The position numbers were made by a program, and so were the translations under genes. This document shows, in pieces, positions 58,464 to 64,000 of a stretch of 64,000 bases of DNA (its first letter is position 1; every line of letters starts with the position of its first letter). The notes under the pieces were generated by a model. That model did not search any database and was not told the DNA's origin. It was given only the letters and a program-made list of their open reading frames with translations. This DNA comes from Scilla litardierei (lineage: Eukaryota; Streptophyta; Magnoliopsida; Asparagales; Asparagaceae), in contig CM061142.1 of assembly GCA_030789695.1 (NCBI GenBank), forward strand, positions 281,659,043 through 281,723,042. Reading direction: 5' to 3'.

Positions 58464-58840
58464 TAGGGGTATTTATAGGGGCGAAACTGAACCGATCGGG
58501 TGAGTTTTCACCCGATCGATTGACTGTTAGGTCGAAAGCTCTTGTCGAAGAATTACTACAGGCGAACCGGTCGGTTGACTTGTCAACCGATCGGATGGCC
58601 GCACCACTCATTTTCCCGAGAATTGAGGGTTGCTCACCCGGTCGCCTCAACCGATCGCGCTCTAACTCAACCGATCAGTTGATATTTCCCAAAAATTTCC
58701 CGAGAATTCTCCCCAGATCACCCGGCCTGTCACCCGGTCTCTCTATTCTTCACCCGATCGGTTTATTTGGGGACAGATGCGGCTTGTATCTGATACATCC
58801 CAACCGATCGGTTGAGTTATCAACCGATCGGTTGGGGCCT
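58464..58840 (-). promoter_or_regulatory. Internal LTR-like promoter of A4
   Basis: On the minus strand: about twelve CAACCGATCGGTTG-type sites (58834-58488, including exact ones at 58801-58814 and 58821-58834), then CCTATAAATA (58479-58470), then a GGGGTATTT-type context like the LTR promoter. The order and motif are those of the A4 LTR, but the flanking sequence differs, so it is not a simple LTR fragment. It lies 0.45 kb ahead of the env-position ORF and after the end of pol, so it could drive a separate transcript. Confidence 0.65.
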
Positions 58841-59029
58841 TGTTTCCTGCAAAAACCAACAGATTGTCTAAGTCCCTGAACGGATGTTCTTGAGGCTGAT
58901 TTTATTTATAAAAAAAGATAAAATAGAGTCAAAAATAACACTAAAAAGTGGGGCAAAGGTTTAGAGCATGGGTTGCCTCCCATGAAGCGCACTTGTTTAA
59001 CGTCGTTGGCTCGACGCCTCTAGCGGTGG

Positions 59030-61900
59030 TCAATTAGGATCCGGAGGGTTAGAGGAAGAGTTGTCGCTCGTTGGGGATCCGACCGGAGAGAATTCTGGTT
59101 CTCCAACTGCATAGTGTTTCAGACGCTGTCCGTTGACTTTAAACGACTCATCCCTTCCCATTATCTCAATAGCCCCATGCGGGAAAACCTTGGTGACGCG
59201 GAACGGTCCCGACCACCTTGACTTGAGTTTTCCAGGAAAGAGCTTCAGCTTTGAGTTGAATAGGAGAACTAAGTCCCCTTCTTTGAATTCCCTCTTCAAG
59301 ATTCGCTTATTGTGCCACCGCTTCAGCTTCTCCTTGTAGATCTTGGCGTTCTCATAGGCATTGAGCCGGATTTCGTCAAGCTCGTTGAGTTGTAACTGCC
59401 GGTGCACTCCTACCTTCTTGGTGTCGAAGTTCAGATTCTTAACTGCCCAAAATGCCTTATGCTCCAATTCCACAGGAAGATGGCAAGCTTTCCCATAGAC
59501 AAGCCGGTAGGGAGTTGTGCTGATAGGAGTTTTAAATGCTGTCCTGTAGGCCCAAAGCGCGTCAGGAAGCTTTGATGACCAGTCCTTTCTAGAATTGGCC
59601 ACCATCTTTTCTAGTATGCTTTTAATCTCCCGGTTAGAGACTTCCGCCTGACCGCTGGTCTGCGGGTGGTAGGCACGCCCCACCCGGTGTTGTACCCCGT
59701 ATTTTTTTAACCGGACCTCGAATTTCTTCTCTATAAAGTGTCTCCCTCCGTCACTGATCAGGACACGAGGTACACCGAACCGCGGGAAGATGTTGCTTTT
59801 GAAGAACTTGGCTACCACTCTGGAATCATTGGTTGGACTGGCCATCGCTTCAACCCATTTCGACACATAGTCCACAGCCACCAAGATATACTGGTTCCCC
59901 GAGGAGGAAGGGAACGGTCCCATAAAGTCCACTCCCAATACATCGAAGATTTCTACCTCCAGGATGTAGTGTTGAGGAATCTCATTCCTTTTGGAGATAT
60001 TCCCAGCTCTTTGGCATTTATCGCAGGCTTGGACATAAACATGTGTGTCCTTGAAGAGAGTAGGCCAGTAGAATCCGCTTTGGAGAATTTTTGCGGTGGT
60101 CTTGTAGGTGCTCGCGTGCCCTCCACATTGCTGCCCATGGCAGTGGGAAATGATGGAGGTCGCCTCAGTTTCAGGGATGCATCTTTGTATCACCCCATCA
60201 TTGCAGGTTTTGTATAGGTGGGGGTCATCCCAATAAAATTTGCGGACCTCATGGAAAAATTTCTTCTTCTGCTGAAAGCTCACATTGTGGGGGACAATGG
60301 CACAAGCCAGATAATTTGCGATGTCGGCGTACCAGGGGGTCCAGGAGGAAGAGACAGAGAAGAGATGCTCGTCAAGGAGTGAATCATCGATCGGCGTAGC
60401 ATTTAAATCGAGGGTGGGCATCCTGGACAGGTGATCGGCAACAACATTCTCCGCCCCCCTCTTGTCTCTGATTTCCAGGTCGAATTCCTGGAGGAGGAGA
60501 ATCCATCTAATGAGTCGCGGCTTAGCTTCTTTCTTGCTCAATAGGTATTTAAGAGCCGCGTGATCCGTGTGCACGATCACCTTGGCGCCAACGAGATATT
60601 GTCGGAATTTATCCATGGCGTAGATGACCGCGAGCAATTCTTTTTCTGTGGTAGTATAATTTCTTTGGGTGGCATCAAGGGTTTTGCTCGTATAATATAT
60701 GACATGAATATTTTTATCCTTCCTCTGCCCCAAGACGGCACCAACCGCATAGTCACTAGCGTCACACATCAGCTCAAAGGGTAGATTCCAGTTCGGTGGC
60801 TGTATTATAGGCGCGGAAATCAAAGCTTGCTTCAAAGTGCGGAAGGCCTCCATACACTCCTCGCTGAAGACGAAAGGCACATCCTTCACGAGGAGTTGGG
60901 TCAGCGGCCTGGAAATCTTCGAGAAGTCTTTTATGAAGCGGCTATAGAATCCCGCGTGTCCTAAGAAACCACGGACTCCTCGAAGATTGAGCGGTGGTGG
61001 AAGCTTTTCAATCACTTCAACTTTAGCCTTATCGACCTCTATCCCCCTCGAGGAGATGACGTGCCCCAGCATAACTCTCTCTTGGACTATGAAGTGGCAC
61101 TTCTCCCAGTTTAGGACTAGTCCCTTTTCCTGACATCTCTCCAGGACCTTAGTTAGATTACTGAGGCACGAGTCAAACTTAGTTCCATAGACGGAGAAGT
61201 CGTCCATGAAAACCACCATGATGTCTTGAGAGTAGTCGGAGAAGATATCGGACATGAGTCTTTGGAATGTAGCAGGGGCGTTACAAAGTCCGAACGGCAT
61301 TCTTCTATTGGCATATGTCCCGAATGGGCAAGTGAAAGTCGTCTTCTCCTGGTCATCGTTATGAATAGGGATCTGAAGAAATCCTGAATACCCGTCCATG
61401 AAACAGAAATAATTATGCTTCGCCAGTCTCTCGAGCATCTGGTCAATAAAGGGGAGAGGGTAATGATCCTTCCTCGTAGCCTTGTTCAGCTTTCTATAGT
61501 CAATGCACATCCTGTACCCCGTGACGGTCCTCGTTGGTATTAGCTCGTTCTTCTCGTTGCGAACCACCGTCATTCCTCCTTTCTTGGGTACGACGTGCAC
61601 CGGGCTAACCCAGCGACTATCGGAGATAGGGTATATAATACCGGCATGTAAAAGCCTAACAATCTCCTTTTTACAACCTCCATCATTATGGGATTTAGCC
61701 TCCGCTGTGGCTCAATCGAGGAGGCTTGCTCATCTTCAAGCAAAATTCTGTATGAGCAGAGGCCTAAGCTAACCCCTTTTAAATCCTCAATTGCATATCC
61801 AAAAACTCCTTTAAACCTTTTTAAAACACCAAGAAGTTTGGTCATTTGGTCTTCGGGCAGTGAAGAGTTGACTATGACCGGAAGGGTCGAGCCAGCTCGG
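59030..61900 (-). pseudogene. pol: A4 pol: Athila-type reverse transcriptase, RNase H, integrase
   Basis: An 856-codon frame (61600-59030) starts within the reverse transcriptase. RT motifs are [32 protein letters not shown] and the catalytic FMDDFSVYG (F-M-D-D form). RNase H has [25 protein letters not shown] and [10 protein letters not shown]. The integrase has an HHCC zinc-binding part ending CDKCQRAG, then D (GVDFMGPF), D (ISDGGRHF) and E ([10 protein letters not shown]) of the catalytic triad. It copies element RNA and inserts the DNA. The N-terminal part of the RT lies in another frame (61845-61570). A shortened A run at 61668-61672 explains one shift; a second shift with a small loss lies near 61885-61905. 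Catalytic residues look intact. Confidence 0.88.
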
Positions 61901-61904
61901 CGGT

Positions 61905-62530
61905 AATTCTTTCATCTCAACTTCTTGAGGCCCCGACGCATACTTCTCAAGATGAGCATCCTCAAGGGAAAGGAGTTCTTCGTGGATTTCTCGGAAGCCA
62001 GCATCCGGAATCTCACCCTCGGCCACGGTTCCGCATGGCAAAGTTTTGCAAGGTATAGTGGGAACGATCGAGGAAGGCACCGGGTCTCTTTCAAGCTCAT
62101 AATAATTGTCCGAGAAGAAGGCTTGTAGGTGAAAACAGGTTTCAATCGTCGATGGTTCCCCACAACTGTTTCTAGCTTCCTCATTGTCCAAAGATCGGGG
62201 ACGCTCAATAGAAGTCTGCAAGGGATAGATTGATTCCTGTCCAGCGTAGCCTACAAACCCGGTCAGATGGTTCTCCTGACAAAACTCTGCGGACAACTCT
62301 TCTTCACTAAATTTGGGACCAGGGTTGTCGATATACGCCACTTCACCATGAGGAAAGAGAGTTGCCGTGGCAAGGTGCTCCTGTGTATCTCGATATCTCC
62401 TCTGACTTTCCACGACGGCAGACAGGAGGGATAGTATATTCGAAGTATTCAATGATTCCGCTAAGCTCTGCGCCAAACAGCGGATATGGTGAGAGTGATC
62501 CCAGATGTCTCCTGAAACTGCATACAACAT
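61905..62530 (-). CDS. A4 first ORF, unknown (replaces gag and protease)
   Basis: About 209 codons from ATG 62530 up to the frameshift before pol. It begins 0.29 kb inside the primer site, where gag should start. The early part (IRCLAQSLAESLNTSNILSLLSAVVESQRRYRDTQ) looks helical. The rest is acidic with SEEELSAEF and HEELLSLEDAHLEKY. Just before the break it reads EVEMKELPP, which in Athila is the start of the protease-RT linker (KELP), so the ORF was once fused to pol. No Gag, zinc-knuckle or protease motif is seen. Origin unknown: internal deletion of gag-protease or acquired sequence. Confidence 0.5.
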
Positions 62531-62793
62531 CCTCGCCGTGGGGCCAGGACCTTATACGAAAGGAGAGAGAGAGAACTGCACAAGTGGCAAACACGTCAAA
62601 AGCACGGGTTGCATAAACGGGAACCGGAAGTTGCGATGGAAGCACGGCGATTCAGTCAATTAGCTCTATACAATTACTATCCACAGTATGTCCAAGTGAA
62701 ATTGAAAAGTGTAGAGTGCGAAAATTATCGCTAGGTAGGGATAAGAGCTAGACACTAGGGTTCAAGAGATCCTAAAATAACAAGCACGTTGCC

Positions 62794-62811
62794 TCCCCGG
62801 CAACGGCGCCA
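62794..62811 (-). other. A4 primer-binding site (tRNA-Asp type)
   Basis: The minus strand reads TGGCGCCGTTGCCGGGGA, identical to A3, six bases inside the LTR start at 62818. Confidence 0.9.
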
Positions 62812-62817
62812 TAAACT

Positions 62818-64000
62818 TGACGTTGCCCCCGGTTTGCTGGCCGCAAATGACCGGGGGACCCGCGTGAGGGTTTAGATATTTGTAACCGCAAGCGCACGGT
62901 GTTGTGGTGTGGCTTGGGGGTCGAACACAGGGAGGCTAGGATGTGATTGTGTCAAGGAGGACCAAAATCACCCCGTGGGCGAGCTAGCCCGAATCGGTTG
63001 ATGGGTTGTCACGGGAAAGAAATGCAAGGTATGAACAATAAGAAAATAAACCCGGGACTTTGGTTTCCACTCCAACGAGCGACTCTCGCCGATACGGCCT
63101 ACGGGTAGGATGGCAATCGGAATTAGGGCCAAATGGTGAGACGTTGCCTCTGAAAGTGGTACCGGCATCCCATGGGCCCGATATTCCGGTCGGTGCCCAG
63201 GATGATACACCGGACTTCCCGGATTCGATCAGTGGGCACTCCAGTGTCCATTAACACTGATCGATTCCGGGAGCACTAAGCTCGTAGTGATAACTTCCAA
63301 CGTCTCATCCTGCCGCTCCCGTGCGCTAGGTTTCGGCGTCTACGCTAAGGACGTGAGCTATGGCTAGGGAGTCAACCGCCAAGTTTATTCCCCCTTGGCC
63401 CAACGGTCAAATGCGGTCTTTTTCCCGCCGATGACAATAAAACACCCCGCGTACCCGATAGATTCCTAATCCCTATCGATTTCCTAACCCTATGGATGCA
63501 TCGGGAAGAGCCCCCGAAGGGGTTTCCGCCAAAATCCCAGATTTGGGAACTACTCACAAATATTCATTAAAAAGCGATCTAAACGAAAATGAACCGTTAA
63601 AATCATAATCAGACGATTGGAATGCGAAGGTAGTAGAGCAATTAAGATAATACTAAAGTTTAAGAAAGATCCGAAAACTTACAATAGAAAAGTAATTACA
63701 GCCGTCACAATAGGAGAAAATAGTAAAAACTAACAGCTCCCCTGTTTTTGGAACCCTAGGGGTCCTATTTATAGGATCTCGTATCACCCGATCGGTTGAC
63801 AAGTCAACCGATCGGGTGATCCGTTACAAATAATAAATAGAAAACGGCGGACTTTCACCTGGTCATATGAACCGGTCGGTTGAGTTCTTGGAGTGACCGG
63901 TTGGATCTTGGCGCCATCGGGTGAAGGGATCGGTTGGGTGCCCGTGTCTCGACTCAGCATCAGCTACAGATGAACCGATCGGGTGAGAGTCACCAGATCG
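62818..64000 (-). repeat. A4 5' LTR, cut by the window end
   Basis: Matches 53596 onward with few differences; the TATA box and first palindromes are present and the last part is outside the window. Confidence 0.88.

Larger units (their letters stand above)
53596..64000 (-). mobile_element. A4: Athila-type element with pol and an extra 3' ORF, minus strand
   Basis: 3' LTR 53596-55175, interior 55176-62817, tRNA-Asp-type primer site 62794-62811, 5' LTR from 62818 past the window end. GTACA at 53591-53595 is the expected left duplication; the right one is outside the window. In sense order: a 239-codon ORF of unknown kind where gag and protease should be, pol, a palindrome-TATA block, then an ORF in the env position. 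Gag is not recognisable, and pol is frameshifted, so this copy is defective though young (LTRs very similar). Confidence 0.88.

Overview
The window is plant nuclear DNA of the kind found in repeat-dense, gene-poor chromatin. No host gene, rRNA or tRNA gene was found. Nearly every base can be assigned to LTR retrotransposons of three kinds. These are Copia-derived elements (including Sirevirus-type), Ty3/gypsy elements of the Athila type (primer site matching tRNA-Asp, gag and pol with Athila-type motifs, an extra ORF 3' of pol), and Ty3/gypsy elements with Tekay/Del-like termini but no coding capacity. There is also one small Helitron. The presence of Sirevirus, Athila-type and Helitron sequences indicates a flowering plant; the species cannot be told from the sequence. 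Element names below (H1, H2, A1-A4, K1, K2, S1, S2) are mine.

Layout. 1-6368: H1 (+), a non-coding Copia-derived element whose 5' LTR lies just outside the window. 6369-13378: H2 (-), the same family head-to-head, with its 3' LTR broken by H1 and a 405-bp Helitron at 11356-11760. 13379-14606 and 23653 to about 26.6 kb: A1 (-), an Athila-type element split by K1 (14607-23652, about 3-kb LTRs, target-site duplication CTCTT) and cut on its left by H2. About 27.4-29.9 kb: A2 (+), an Athila-type 5' LTR, primer site and gag relic. About 30.2-32.27, 41.09-41.47 and 48.9-51.48 kb: S1 (+), the 3' part of a Sirevirus-like element. Its env-position ORF is split by K2 (32271-41092, duplication TATTC), and its 3' region is split by A3 (41476-48892, minus strand, duplication GTCGT). 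49665-53595: S2 (+), which shares its 5' LTR with S1 and has a long gag ORF. 53596-64000: A4 (-), which interrupts the S2 gag, carries an Athila-type pol and a 3' ORF, and runs off the window in its 5' LTR.

How the parts relate. A3 (no pol) and A4 (pol) share 3' untranslated sequence, primer site and LTR motifs, so A3 looks like a non-autonomous partner of A4-type elements. H1/H2 and K1/K2 carry no usable proteins and would need enzymes from elsewhere.

Two signals stand out. First, the interior of H1/H2 is a chain of dozens of short inverted repeats that stay paired in both copies through compensating base changes. One class keeps a constant apex on quite different lower stems. Second, nearly every LTR family here carries its own array of 10-20 bp palindromes, usually just upstream of the TATA box. 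In two unrelated families (A4, S1) a second copy of that array, with a TATA-like box, lies inside the element directly ahead of the extra (env-position) ORF, as if that ORF had been given its own LTR-type promoter.
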